Positions 16,062-23,515 of a DNA stretch of 25,704 nucleotides are shown here, in pieces. Made by a program: the position numbers and the translations under genes. Under the pieces are notes generated by a model. That model saw only the letters and a list, made by a program, of their open reading frames with translations, made no database searches and was not told the DNA's origin. Within the stretch, counting starts at the first letter, position 1. The number at the start of each line of letters is the position of its first letter. The DNA is from JBOFCO01 sp051646105 (lineage in GTDB: Bacteria; Pseudomonadota; Alphaproteobacteria; Rhodobacterales; Rhodobacteraceae), in contig JBOFCO010000217.1 in assembly GCA_051646105.1 (NCBI GenBank), forward strand, positions 1 to 25,704, read 5' to 3'.

Positions 16062-16940
16062 TCAGTTCCCGCTTGTTTCCGTACCGCCCAAACCTGACCC
16101 CGGGCGCGCGACCACGACCTCTATCCCGCGGGTGCGCAGACGGTCGATCATGCGCAATGGCGTCGCCTGATCAACGACGACCGTATCGAAATCGTCCAGC
16201 GCGCACATGGCATGCAGGGCGCGGCGTTCGAATTTGGTGTGGTCTGCCAGAAGGATGCGCCGTGCCGCGCTGTCGAACATGGCGCGCTTGGTTTCCACCA
16301 TCTCGGGGCTTTGGTGAAACACCATGTCATCGGTGATCGCGGCCATCGACAGGAAAACCAGATCGGCCCGCAGCCTGCGGATTTCGGCTGTTGTCGCCGG
16401 CCCCATGAACGCATTGCACCAGTTGTGAAAATGCCCGCCAAGGCCAAGAAGGGTCAGCCCGCGCGTTTCCTTCAGCGCATTCATCAGCGTAAGCGAATTG
16501 GTGATGGCGGTCAGTGGAACGCGGGTCGGCAGGTGCGGCACCATTTGCAGAACTGTGGTGCTGTCGTCAAAAAACACCGCCTGTCCCGGTTCGATGAAGG
16601 TCGCGGCAGCGGCGGCTATGCTGCGCTTTTCGTCCGGTTGCCGCAGGGAACGGTAAACATCGCTGGATTCCACAAGGCTGGTTGGCGCTGCTGACACGAT
16701 ACCGCGCGTCTTGCGCAGCAGGCCACGGCTTGCCAGCTCATCGATATCCCGATGCGCGGTCATCAGGCTGATGCCGAAACGGTCGGTCAGATCCTCGATC
16801 CGCAGCGTGCCTTCGGTTATGACCGCCTCTGCGATCAGCTGGCGGCGAGCGATCTGGCGGGCATGGCGGCTGTCGGCCGGGACCTGATCTGATGCCAGCC
16901 GATCCAGAATCTGTTCTTGCACGGGCAGATTTTCGGGCAT
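16062..16940 (-). CDS. DeoR/GlpR family transcriptional regulator (locus regulator 2)
   Basis: A 292-residue DeoR-family protein. After a 27-residue N-terminal extension it has a winged HTH (about 28-85, with LTDRFGISLMTAHRDIDEL) and a DeoRC sensor domain (FFDDSTTVLQ, ITNSLTLMN, LGGHFHNWCNAFMGP). The C-terminal ADHTKFERRALH segment aligns with NHARFGRSALH of the first regulator, so the two are paralogues. ATG at 16940 has GGAG 7 bases upstream. It lies in the transporter-kinase-dehydrogenase operon and probably regulates it in response to a phosphorylated intermediate (inference from the family). Confidence 0.88.
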   Translation of the reverse strand: MPENLPVQEQILDRLASDQVPADSRHARQIARRQLIAEAVITEGTLRIEDLTDRFGISLMTAHRDIDELASRGLLRKTRGIVSAAPTSLVESSDVYRSLRQPDEKRSIAAAAATFIEPGQAVFFDDSTTVLQMVPHLPTRVPLTAITNSLTLMNALKETRGLTLLGLGGHFHNWCNAFMGPATTAEIRRLRADLVFLSMAAITDDMVFHQSPEMVETKRAMFDSAARRILLADHTKFERRALHAMCALDDFDTVVVDQATPLRMIDRLRTRGIEVVVARPGSGLGGTETSGN

Positions 16941-16972
16941 GGCAGTGCTCCGTTACCGACGACATGTACCAG

Positions 16973-16991
16973 CCCCATCGTCATGATGGGG
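16973..16991 (-). other. Stem-loop in the leader of the second DeoR gene
   Basis: CCCCATC / GATGGGG form a 7-bp perfect stem with a 5-base loop, 33 bp upstream of the regulator ATG. No T-run follows on the minus strand, so it is not an intrinsic terminator. It may influence translation of the regulator or mRNA decay between the binding-protein and regulator cistrons. Confidence 0.35.
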
Positions 16992-17041
16992 AATCCTGCT
17001 TCGGGTAATAGCGGAACAATTCCGCCCGGGCGAGAAGGGAA

Positions 17042-17063
17042 GGGGGCCGGAATGCCGGCCCCC
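17042..17063. terminator. Strong GC hairpin after the binding-protein gene (attenuator or mRNA-stabiliser candidate)
   Basis: GGGGGCCGG-AATG-CCGGCCCCC is a perfect 9-bp stem starting 8 bases after the binding-protein stop codon. The T-run (TTTTT, 17065-17069) lies on the plus-strand side, so for the minus-strand operon the hairpin is preceded by AAAAA and followed by TTCCCTT, a poor U-tract. The likely role is to block 3' exonucleases or to partly terminate, so that the binding protein is made in excess over the downstream cistrons (inference from other binding-protein operons). Confidence 0.55.
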
Positions 17064-17071
17064 GTTTTTGC

Positions 17072-18019
17072 TTACTCGGACAGGGTAAAGGCTGCCGTGT
17101 ACTTGTCGACATTGTCCTTCGTGATCAGAAGGCAGTCAAAAAGCTGCTTTTCGGTCGCTGCCCCGGTTGCGCCGGTCTTGATGAAGGCATCGGCCTGCTT
17201 GATCGCCTCGGCAGAGAAGACCGCGACAGGCTGCAGCACGGTATAGGCCATTTCGCCGCTCTTCACCGCCTCGACCGCGTCGGGCGAACCGTCGAAGCCG
17301 CCGACCTTGACCTGCTCCAGCTTGCCCGCCTCTTTCAGCGCGGCAATGGCACCAAGGGCCATTTCATCATTGCCGGAAATCACGCCGGTGATGTCCGGGT
17401 TGGCCTGAAGCAGCGACTGCATCTTCTGATAGCCCTGCGTCCGATCCCAGTTGGCCACTTCCTTGCCGGCCTGCACCATGTCGGGATACTGGCTGATGAC
17501 GGTGGTATAGCCGTTCGAACGGGTCGCCGCATTGTTGTCGGCGGGGTTGCCGAACAGTTCGACATAGCTGCCGGTGTCGCCCATCACCGAAATCCACTGT
17601 TCCGCACCCAGCGCTGCGCCCTGCGCGTTGTTGGAAACGAGCTGCGCCTTGGCCAGACCTTCCTGGTTGATCTCGGCATTCACCAGGAATACCGGGATGC
17701 CCGCATCGACGGCCTTCTTGACCGCGCCGATGGACCCGTCGGCATTGGCCGGGTCAAGGATGATCGCCACCGACTTGTTGGTGATCGCGGTGTCGATCAG
17801 GGTGCTTTCGGCATTGGTGTCGCCCTTGTGCGCGGATACGTTCGCCTCATACCCCATGCTTTCGGCGGTGGCCTTGGCGACTTCGCCTTCGGTGAACCAG
17901 TAGGGGTTGGCCGGATCGGTCACGATGATCGAGATAAGCCCCTCGGCAGAGGCGGCATAGGCCATCAGCGGCATGGCGGCCACGGCGCCCATCAGGGCAC
18001 GGCGGGTCAGTTTCAGCAT
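17072..18019 (-). CDS. Sugar/polyol ABC transporter substrate-binding protein (ribose-binding type)
   Basis: A 315-residue periplasmic binding protein of the RbsB/Peripla_BP_4 family. The N-terminal signal peptide (about 1-25) begins LTRRALMGAV with a twin arginine and ends at AASA, so Tat export is possible but the motif is incomplete. The mature protein has the two-lobe pattern: IIVTDPANPYW, ILDPANADGSI, the hinge region SGNDEMALGA and GGFDGSPDAVE. By gene order it matches the erythritol binding protein called EryG in Rhizobium, but the ligand cannot be read from the sequence. GGGAG is 7 bases upstream of the ATG. A 92-bp spacer separates it from the permease. Confidence 0.9.
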   Translation of the reverse strand: MLKLTRRALMGAVAAMPLMAYAASAEGLISIIVTDPANPYWFTEGEVAKATAESMGYEANVSAHKGDTNAESTLIDTAITNKSVAIILDPANADGSIGAVKKAVDAGIPVFLVNAEINQEGLAKAQLVSNNAQGAALGAEQWISVMGDTGSYVELFGNPADNNAATRSNGYTTVISQYPDMVQAGKEVANWDRTQGYQKMQSLLQANPDITGVISGNDEMALGAIAALKEAGKLEQVKVGGFDGSPDAVEAVKSGEMAYTVLQPVAVFSAEAIKQADAFIKTGATGAATEKQLFDCLLITKDNVDKYTAAFTLSE

Positions 18020-18068
18020 GGTCTCACTCCCTTGGTTGGTTTTGCCTTGTCTGGCTGGCTTTCCGCGC

Positions 18069-18089
18069 GGGGCGACACCATGACGCCCC
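18069..18089 (-). other. Intercistronic stem-loop between permease and binding-protein genes
   Basis: GGGGCG / CGCCCC form a 6-bp perfect stem around a 9-base loop, in the 92-bp gap between the permease stop and the binding-protein ATG. No T-run. With the stronger hairpin at 17042 it brackets the binding-protein cistron and might define a stable processed mRNA. Prediction only. Confidence 0.35.
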
Positions 18090-18111
18090 GGACGGAGAAG
18101 AGGGTAAAGGA

Positions 18112-19155
18112 TCAGGACTTTCGTGCGCCCTTTCCGTATTGGATAGAGTTCATCAGGACGGCGAGCACGATCACCGCGCCGGTGAACACGGTCTGCCAGT
18201 AGGAAGACACGCCGATGATGACGAGCCCGTCCGACAGGAAGCCGATGACAAACGCCCCCAGCATGGTGCCCCGCACCGTGCCGCGCCCGCCGGTCAGCGC
18301 GGCCCCGCCAATGACAACGGCAGCAATCGCCGTCAGTTCATAGGTGGTGCCCGCCGTCGGTCCGGCCGACGTAAGCTGCGATGACAGCACCAACCCGGCA
18401 ATGGCCGACAGGATGCCCGAAATCGTGTAGACGGTGATCTTGACCCGCTTGACCGGCACGCCAGACAGGTCGGCAGCGCGTTCATTCCCGCCCGAGGCGT
18501 AAAGCCAGCGCCCGAAGGCCGACCGCGACAGCATAAGCCCGGTCAGCAGTGCAATGGTGGCCAGAACCAGAACCGAAATCGGTATGCCGCCAAGCCGGTT
18601 GAATCCCAGCCAGTCAAAGCCGGTATTGCCCAGTTCCGGCCGGCCAGACAGGTTGTTGTAGGTCAGGCCATTGGTCATCAGCAGTGCCACGCCACGGGCT
18701 ACATACATCACCCCCAGCGTTGCGACGAATGCAGGCACCTTGAACCAGGCGATCAGAATGCCGTTCAACGCCCCGACCAATGCCCCCATGGTGCAGGTCA
18801 GCACGACAACCGCCCAGACCGGCGGATACAGAACCACACCAAAAGCCGAAAGTTCGACACCCTGCATCAGCGCACCCGCGACCACACCGGACAGCGCCAG
18901 GATCGAGCCGACCGAAAGATCGATTCCACCGTTCAGGATCACCAGCAACATGCCGATGGCCAGAATGCCATAGATGGCGACGTGGCTGGCCATGATCAGG
19001 AAGTTCGCAACCGTGAAATAGTTCGGCGACAGCAACGAAAAAACCGCGATGATGATAATCAGCGCAAAGAAGGCCCGGCCTTCAAGCAGCAGCCGCCCGA
19101 TGCTGAAACCGCCGTTCTTCGCAGATGCCGTGCGGGACAGGGACGTATCCGACAT
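18112..19155 (-). CDS. Sugar/polyol ABC transporter permease (RbsC family)
   Basis: A 347-residue inner-membrane permease with about 8-10 hydrophobic helices spread from residue 30 to the end. Family motifs are INGGIDLSVGSI in the early part, the EAA-like loop GGNERAADLSGVPV near the middle, and VVIGGAALTGGRGTVRGTMLGA toward the C-terminus; all are typical of ribose/autoinducer-2-type permeases that work as homodimers. GGAG lies 6 bases upstream of the ATG, and the ATPase stop is 21 bp away. It partners with the ATPase and binding protein on either side (EryF-like position). Confidence 0.92.
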   Translation of the reverse strand: MSDTSLSRTASAKNGGFSIGRLLLEGRAFFALIIIIAVFSLLSPNYFTVANFLIMASHVAIYGILAIGMLLVILNGGIDLSVGSILALSGVVAGALMQGVELSAFGVVLYPPVWAVVVLTCTMGALVGALNGILIAWFKVPAFVATLGVMYVARGVALLMTNGLTYNNLSGRPELGNTGFDWLGFNRLGGIPISVLVLATIALLTGLMLSRSAFGRWLYASGGNERAADLSGVPVKRVKITVYTISGILSAIAGLVLSSQLTSAGPTAGTTYELTAIAAVVIGGAALTGGRGTVRGTMLGAFVIGFLSDGLVIIGVSSYWQTVFTGAVIVLAVLMNSIQYGKGARKS

Positions 19156-19176
19156 GGGGTGCTCCGTTTGCTGGTT

Positions 19177-20709
19177 TCAGGCGGCCACGGACTCGCCAGA
19201 GGCGGCCATGATCTGTTCCTTGGTGACAGTGGAATCGAATTCGGCCGAAATCCGGCCCTTGTGCATGACGACGATACGATGCGCGATGGACAGGCATTCG
19301 CCCACCTCCGAAGTCGAGAAGAGCACGGCAAGCCCCTGCTTCGCGCCCTCGGCCAGCAGCCTGAACACCTCGGCCTTGGCGCCGATGTCGATGCCCCGCG
19401 ACGGCTCGTCGAGCAACATCACTTTCGGTCCGGTCGCCAGCATCTTGCCGATCACGACCTTTTGCTGGTTCCCACCGGAGAGCGAGCCGATGGCCGCACC
19501 ACCGCCATCCGTCTTTACAGTCACCTTGCGGATCGTGTCGTTGACCAGGCCCTGTTCGACCCGACGCTGGGTGAACATTCCCCGGGTAAAGTTGCGGATC
19601 GAGGCCAGCGACAGGTTCTGGCCTACGGTCATCGTCTGCACCAGCCCGTCGAGCTGGCGATCCTCGGGGACAAGGGCGAGGCCGCGTGCGATGCGCTGGG
19701 CGATGGTCAGGTGCGAAATTTCCCGCCCCTGCAACACGATCTCTCCGCCGCTGGCGCGCAGTCGCCCGGCAACGGTTTCCAGAAGCTCGGTCCGGCCGGC
19801 GCCCATCAGCCCATAGATGCAGACGACTTCGCCGGCCTTTACATCAAGGGACAGGCGGTCAACCACGTTGTAACCGCCGCCCTTGGCATCGGGCACTGTC
19901 AGGTTGCGGATCGAAAGCGCTACATCGCCAAAGGCATATCCCTGCGGCGGGCTGCCCAGATCGTAGTTTTCGCCGACCATGTTGCGCACGATCCAGTTCA
20001 GGTCGATTTCTGACCGTGGCGCATAGGCCGTCATCGTGCCGTCGCGCAGCACCACGGCGTGATTGGTGATCTGCAACGCCTCTTCCAGATGGTGAGAGAT
20101 ATAGACGATGCTCACACCCTTTGCAGTCAGGTCGCGGATGACCTTGAACAGCACCTCTACCTCGGTCGCGGAGAGGGCGCTGGTCGGCTCGTCCATGATG
20201 AGAATGCGGCTGTCCACCGACAGGGCGCGCGCGATTTCCACGATCTGCTGCTGGCCAAGGCGCAGCTCCTCGACCGGAGTCAGCGGATCGATGTCTTCTT
20301 CCAGATCTTCCAGCAGCTTGCGAACCTGCCGTTCCTCTTCGGCATAGTCGACACCGGTTGCCCCGACGATCTCGCGCCCCATGAAGATGTTGTCACGCAC
20401 CGACAGGTTCGGGGCCAGGCTGAGTTCCTGGTGGATAATGGAAATGCCGCGGTTGCGGGCGTCGGTCGACGACTGGAACACGACATGCTGCCCGTCCAGC
20501 AGGATTTCCCCGGACGTAGGCTGAATCACCCCGGACAGGATCTTCATCAGCGTCGATTTGCCCGCACCGTTTTCGCCGAACAGCGTGGTGACCTGTCCGC
20601 GGTGGATGTCGAAATTCACGCCTTTCAGGGCATGGATGCTGCCATAGGATTTGGCGACGTTGCGCGCCGACATGACCACTTCGCGGTTGTCGCTCGCCAT
20701 ACCGGTCAT
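19177..20709 (-). CDS. Sugar/polyol ABC transporter ATP-binding protein (RbsA type, two ABC domains)
   Basis: A 510-residue fused double ATPase that powers the transporter. Domain 1 has Walker A GENGAGKST (45-53), the signature LRLGQQQ and Walker B ILIMDEPTSALS. Domain 2 has the degenerate P-loop GLMGAGRTEL, signature LSGGNQQKVVIGKML and Walker B VMLLDEPSRGID. This asymmetry is normal for RbsA/MglA proteins. The first ATG overlaps the DUF2291 stop as ATGA; a second ATG three codons later is also possible. Position ATPase-permease-binding protein is the EryE-F-G order reported for Rhizobium erythritol uptake. Confidence 0.93.
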   Translation of the reverse strand: MTGMASDNREVVMSARNVAKSYGSIHALKGVNFDIHRGQVTTLFGENGAGKSTLMKILSGVIQPTSGEILLDGQHVVFQSSTDARNRGISIIHQELSLAPNLSVRDNIFMGREIVGATGVDYAEEERQVRKLLEDLEEDIDPLTPVEELRLGQQQIVEIARALSVDSRILIMDEPTSALSATEVEVLFKVIRDLTAKGVSIVYISHHLEEALQITNHAVVLRDGTMTAYAPRSEIDLNWIVRNMVGENYDLGSPPQGYAFGDVALSIRNLTVPDAKGGGYNVVDRLSLDVKAGEVVCIYGLMGAGRTELLETVAGRLRASGGEIVLQGREISHLTIAQRIARGLALVPEDRQLDGLVQTMTVGQNLSLASIRNFTRGMFTQRRVEQGLVNDTIRKVTVKTDGGGAAIGSLSGGNQQKVVIGKMLATGPKVMLLDEPSRGIDIGAKAEVFRLLAEGAKQGLAVLFSTSEVGECLSIAHRIVVMHKGRISAEFDSTVTKEQIMAASGESVAA

Positions 20710-21362
20710 TTCACCGTCACCTGAACGGGCGTGATCATCCAGTTCTTTGGGTTGACCAGACGGAAGGCGCCTACAACCTCGATTGTCTTGCCTTGCAGCG
20801 CTGCGGTATCGATCCCGTCAAGAACCATTTTCTTCATCGCCCGGTTCAGGGCGGCACCCGCATCCTGATATTCGATCTGGTTCTTGAACTGGCCGAATTC
20901 GATATCACCGGGCGCGTCGCGCAGGTCGGTGCCGTTGATCGCCGGGCCCGTCTGGACGCGCACCTTTATGTCGGCGGGCATGCCTTCGACGGCAAGGTTG
21001 TAGACCCCGGATTTCCCTTCGCCGACCACGCCTGACAGTTTTACCGACATGATCGACCCGGTGGATGAAGCTGTGCCGTATTTCGTGCCCGCCGCGGCCT
21101 TGTCGGCCAGAACTTCGGGGGCAATGGTCAGGCCGTCGACGGCTTTTTCAAGGATCGCCGCCTGCACACGGGGAAATTCCGCTTCTCCGAATGTATCGGG
21201 AGAGAAAGCCTGTTGACGCACATCCGCATCCGAACCGATGCGGACAACGGTCGTATCCAGCGCCATGGCGGCGATCACCGCTGCGACGGCACCGATGGCC
21301 AGCCACAGGTTGCGACGCGAAGGCGCGGGCGCCTTGGGCGCAGGTGTCGACGTATCGGTCAC
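20706..21362 (-). CDS. DUF2291 family envelope protein linked to sugar ABC transporter
   Basis: A 218-residue protein of the DUF2291 family, which is usually found beside ribose-type sugar ABC transporters; its function is unknown. It has a short cytosolic start (about 1-18), one membrane helix (19-35) and a periplasmic domain with the family-like segments GTDLRDAPGDIEFGQF and NQIEYQDAGAALNRAMKK. Many family members are described as lipoproteins, but here no lipobox cysteine follows the helix, so it is probably membrane-anchored. The start GTG at 21362 is chosen because GGGAGG lies 5 bases upstream. A 17-codon ORF ends in a GTGA overlap with it. It is the first full gene of the transporter operon, so it may assist binding-protein or permease function (inference). 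Confidence 0.82.
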   Translation of the reverse strand: MTDTSTPAPKAPAPSRRNLWLAIGAVAAVIAAMALDTTVVRIGSDADVRQQAFSPDTFGEAEFPRVQAAILEKAVDGLTIAPEVLADKAAAGTKYGTASSTGSIMSVKLSGVVGEGKSGVYNLAVEGMPADIKVRVQTGPAINGTDLRDAPGDIEFGQFKNQIEYQDAGAALNRAMKKMVLDGIDTAALQGKTIEVVGAFRLVNPKNWMITPVQVTVK

Positions 21363-21412
21363 AGGAACCTCCCGCGATATGCCGCGCAGGCCTGCCGCTG
21401 ATAACGGGTCAT
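21359..21412 (-). CDS. Possible 17-residue leader ORF coupled to the DUF2291 gene
   Basis: ATG at 21412 is preceded by a strong ribosome site GGGAGGGAG 8 bases upstream. The frame reads MTRYQRQACAAYRGRFL and stops with TGA that overlaps the DUF2291 GTG start (GTGA). This layout suggests translational coupling or a leader peptide controlling the transporter operon. The peptide has no run of a single amino acid that would point to attenuation. The alternative is a chance ORF, or a sequencing frameshift that separates a real N-terminus. Confidence 0.4.
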   Translation of the reverse strand: MTRYQRQACAAYRGRFL

Positions 21413-21509
21413 CTGCCTTGCTCCCTCCCAAGAACCGCGCGCCGCAAGCGCTGCCCCTGCCTTTCCGCGACTCCTCTTCGCGGGGGCACATGCCCGGCAG
21501 TTCGTTTAT

Positions 21510-21537
21510 GGTATAACAATGTTAATATCTCCGTCAA
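21510..21537 (-). promoter_or_regulatory. Predicted promoter of the transporter-kinase operon
   Basis: On the minus strand TTGACG (21532-21537) and TATACC (21510-21515) are separated by 16 bp, a good sigma-70-like match. The start site would be near 21503, giving a roughly 140-base leader before the DUF2291 GTG that contains the 17-codon ORF. The spacer includes the ATAACAATGT word shared with the other promoter region, so a regulator may bind between the -35 and -10 boxes. Confidence 0.5.
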
Positions 21538-21647
21538 GAAAGATAAGTTTCTGCATGTACAGCAAGTTGCTACGACAGGAAGGTGTGATCTGTGATTCTG
21601 CCCTGTGTGACAGGACGCTGAGCCGGCTTCCGGCATCTTTCGGGTGA

Positions 21648-21661
21648 CGCCCGATCGGGCG
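21648..21661. repeat. 14-bp perfect palindrome CGCCCGATCGGGCG
   Basis: A self-complementary GC-rich site in the middle of the divergent region, flanked upstream by two smaller stem-loops. It could be an operator or a structured RNA element; no T-run is adjacent. Confidence 0.35.
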
Positions 21662-21896
21662 GCGATGCTGCTGTCGCAGAGAGTTTGGATGCAGACGCAG
21701 CGTAATATTGATGAGTAACAGTATATTATATGAAATCAACAGACAGCTTCTGGCGCGGTGGCGTCAGGTGAGAGGGCGCGGATGTTGACCTGGTCGACGG
21801 GAAAGCATCGCGGTGGTTTGGGTGGGAGTGCCCATGCGGACTCATCATTCTGCATTATTATACATGAAAATAATTTCCGATACCGTAAAAAAAATC

Positions 21897-21908
21897 ATCA
21901 TATATGAT
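21897..21908. promoter_or_regulatory. 12-bp perfect palindrome ATCATATATGAT near the eryB promoter
   Basis: A perfect palindrome about 92 bp upstream of the eryB ATG, in the AT-rich block where the promoter is expected. A TATGAT -10-like hexamer overlaps its right half (21903-21908). Candidate operator for one of the DeoR regulators (inference). Confidence 0.35.
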
Positions 21909-21999
21909 ATTATTGTGGTATATGGGCGCGGGCTTGCCGGGGCAGAACCTGCCCGTCAGGGTCAAGACGGTACCGAGACAAGATCGAGAGGAGCGGCGC

Positions 22000-23514
22000 A
22001 TGGCCCCGGAACCCGGAATGATCGACGTGTTTGTGATCGGCGGCGGCATCAACGGTGCGGGCGTGGCGCGCGATGCGGCCGGACGCGGGTTGAGCGTGGT
22101 TCTGTGCGAAAAGGGCGATCTGGCCGAAGGAACCTCATCCCGGTCGGGCAAGCTGGTTCATGGAGGGTTGCGCTATCTGGAGTACTACGAATTCCGTCTG
22201 GTGCGTGAAGCGCTGATCGAGCGCGAGGTGCTGTTGAACGCCGCACCCCACATCATCTGGCCGATGCGCTTTGTGCTGCCGCATTCGCCGCAGGACCGGC
22301 CCGCCTGGCTGGTGCGACTGGGGCTGTTTCTGTACGACCATCTGGGGGGGCGAAAGAAGCTGCCCGGTACGCGTACGCTGGACCTGCGCCGTGATCCCGA
22401 GGGCATTCCGGTTCTTGATCAGTTCACAAAGGGGTTTGAGTATTCGGATTGCTGGGTCGACGACGCGCGGCTTGTGGTGTTGAACGCGGTTGGAGCTGCG
22501 GAAAAGGGTGCGCAGGTGTTGACCCGCAGTCCCGTGCTTTCCGCGCGACGTGAAAATGGCAGCTGGACCGTGACAACGCAAAGCAGCCTGACCGGCGAAA
22601 CCCGCACCTTTCGCGCCCGCTGTCTGGTAAACTGTGCCGGGCCCTGGGTTTCCGATGTGATCGGGCGGGTTGCCGGGTCGAACTCCACCCGCAACGTGCG
22701 TCTGGTGAAGGGCAGCCATATCATCGTTCCGAAATGGTGGGCGGGTTCGAATGCCTATCTGGTGCAGAACCACGACAAGCGCGTGATCTTCATCAACCCC
22801 TACGAAGGCGACAAGGCGCTGATTGGCACCACCGACATTTCCTATGATGGCCGGGCCGAGGACGTGACGGCGGATGAGGCAGAGATCGACTATCTGCTGG
22901 CCGCCGTGAACCGCTATTTCAAGGAAAAGCTGCGGCGCAGCGACGTGCTGCACAGCTTCTCAGGTGTGCGGCCCTTGTTCGACGACGGCAAGGGCAACCC
23001 TTCTGCGGTGACGCGGGATTACGTCTTCGATCTGGATGAAACCGGCGGCGCGCCCCTGCTGAACGTCTTTGGAGGCAAGATCACCACCTTCCGCGAACTT
23101 GCCGAACGCGGGATGCATCGGCTGAAGCATATCTTCCCGAACATGGGCGCTGACTGGACCCACGGCGCGCCGCTTCCTGGCGGGGAAATCCCCAATGCGG
23201 ATTATGAAACCTTCGCAAATTCCTTGCGCGAAGCATATCCTTGGATGCCGCGTCCGCTGGTTCAGCACTATGGCCGACGCTATGGCGCGCGGACGAGGGA
23301 TGTGGTGGGCACTGCGACCGGGCTTGCCGGTCTGGGGCGGCATTTCGGCGGCAATCTGTATGAGGCAGAGGCGCGCTATCTGGTGACGAAGGAATGGGCG
23401 ATGACGGCGGAAGACGTGCTGTGGCGGCGCACGAAGCACCGGCTGCACCTGACGGAAGCGGAACAGAAGGCCTTTGCCGACTGGTTCGCGCTTGATTGCG
23501 CGAAGGCGGCCTGA
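22000..23514 (+). CDS. eryB: EryB-type tetritol-phosphate dehydrogenase (GlpD family, second copy)
   Basis: A 504-residue FAD-dependent dehydrogenase. In the Brucella pathway, EryB oxidises L-erythritol 4-phosphate to L-3-tetrulose 4-phosphate. The FAD motif is GGGING (14-19), followed by KLVHGGLRYLEYYEFRLVREAL, the substrate/FAD region FEYSDCWVDDARL, VKGSHIIVP, the GGKITTFRELAE segment and a C-terminal DAO_C domain. The name rests on direct adjacency to eryC and on the match to the alphaproteobacterial EryB/GlpD pattern; true GlpD has the same fold. ATG at 22000 is set by GAGAGGAG 6 bases upstream. It is the first gene of a three-gene operon and has a 1-bp gap to eryC. Confidence 0.85.
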   Translation: MAPEPGMIDVFVIGGGINGAGVARDAAGRGLSVVLCEKGDLAEGTSSRSGKLVHGGLRYLEYYEFRLVREALIEREVLLNAAPHIIWPMRFVLPHSPQDRPAWLVRLGLFLYDHLGGRKKLPGTRTLDLRRDPEGIPVLDQFTKGFEYSDCWVDDARLVVLNAVGAAEKGAQVLTRSPVLSARRENGSWTVTTQSSLTGETRTFRARCLVNCAGPWVSDVIGRVAGSNSTRNVRLVKGSHIIVPKWWAGSNAYLVQNHDKRVIFINPYEGDKALIGTTDISYDGRAEDVTADEAEIDYLLAAVNRYFKEKLRRSDVLHSFSGVRPLFDDGKGNPSAVTRDYVFDLDETGGAPLLNVFGGKITTFRELAERGMHRLKHIFPNMGADWTHGAPLPGGEIPNADYETFANSLREAYPWMPRPLVQHYGRRYGARTRDVVGTATGLAGLGRHFGGNLYEAEARYLVTKEWAMTAEDVLWRRTKHRLHLTEAEQKAFADWFALDCAKAA

Positions 23515-23515
23515 C

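Larger units (their letters stand above)
21363..21999. promoter_or_regulatory. 637-bp divergent intergenic region between the DUF2291/ABC and eryB operons
   Basis: No protein gene apart from the 17-codon leader ORF is seen. AT-rich blocks near 21505-21550, 21700-21745 and 21845-21925 stand out from the GC-rich background and probably carry promoters and operators. Inverted repeats seen are CCTGT-N3-ACAGG (21602-21614), GCCGG-N3-CCGGC (21622-21634), the perfect CGCCCGATCGGGCG (21648-21661) and the perfect ATCATATATGAT (21897-21908). No clear -35/-10 pair was found for eryB, which suggests activator-dependent or regulated initiation there. Confidence 0.6.

Noticed and set aside
17042..17070. 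Classic intrinsic terminator for a plus-strand transcript
   Set aside because: The T-run lies on the plus strand, but all genes here are on the minus strand and no plus-strand transcript is supported.
21706..21742. FNR-type box TTGAT...ATCAA
   Set aside because: The half-sites are about 22 bp apart rather than the 4 bp needed.
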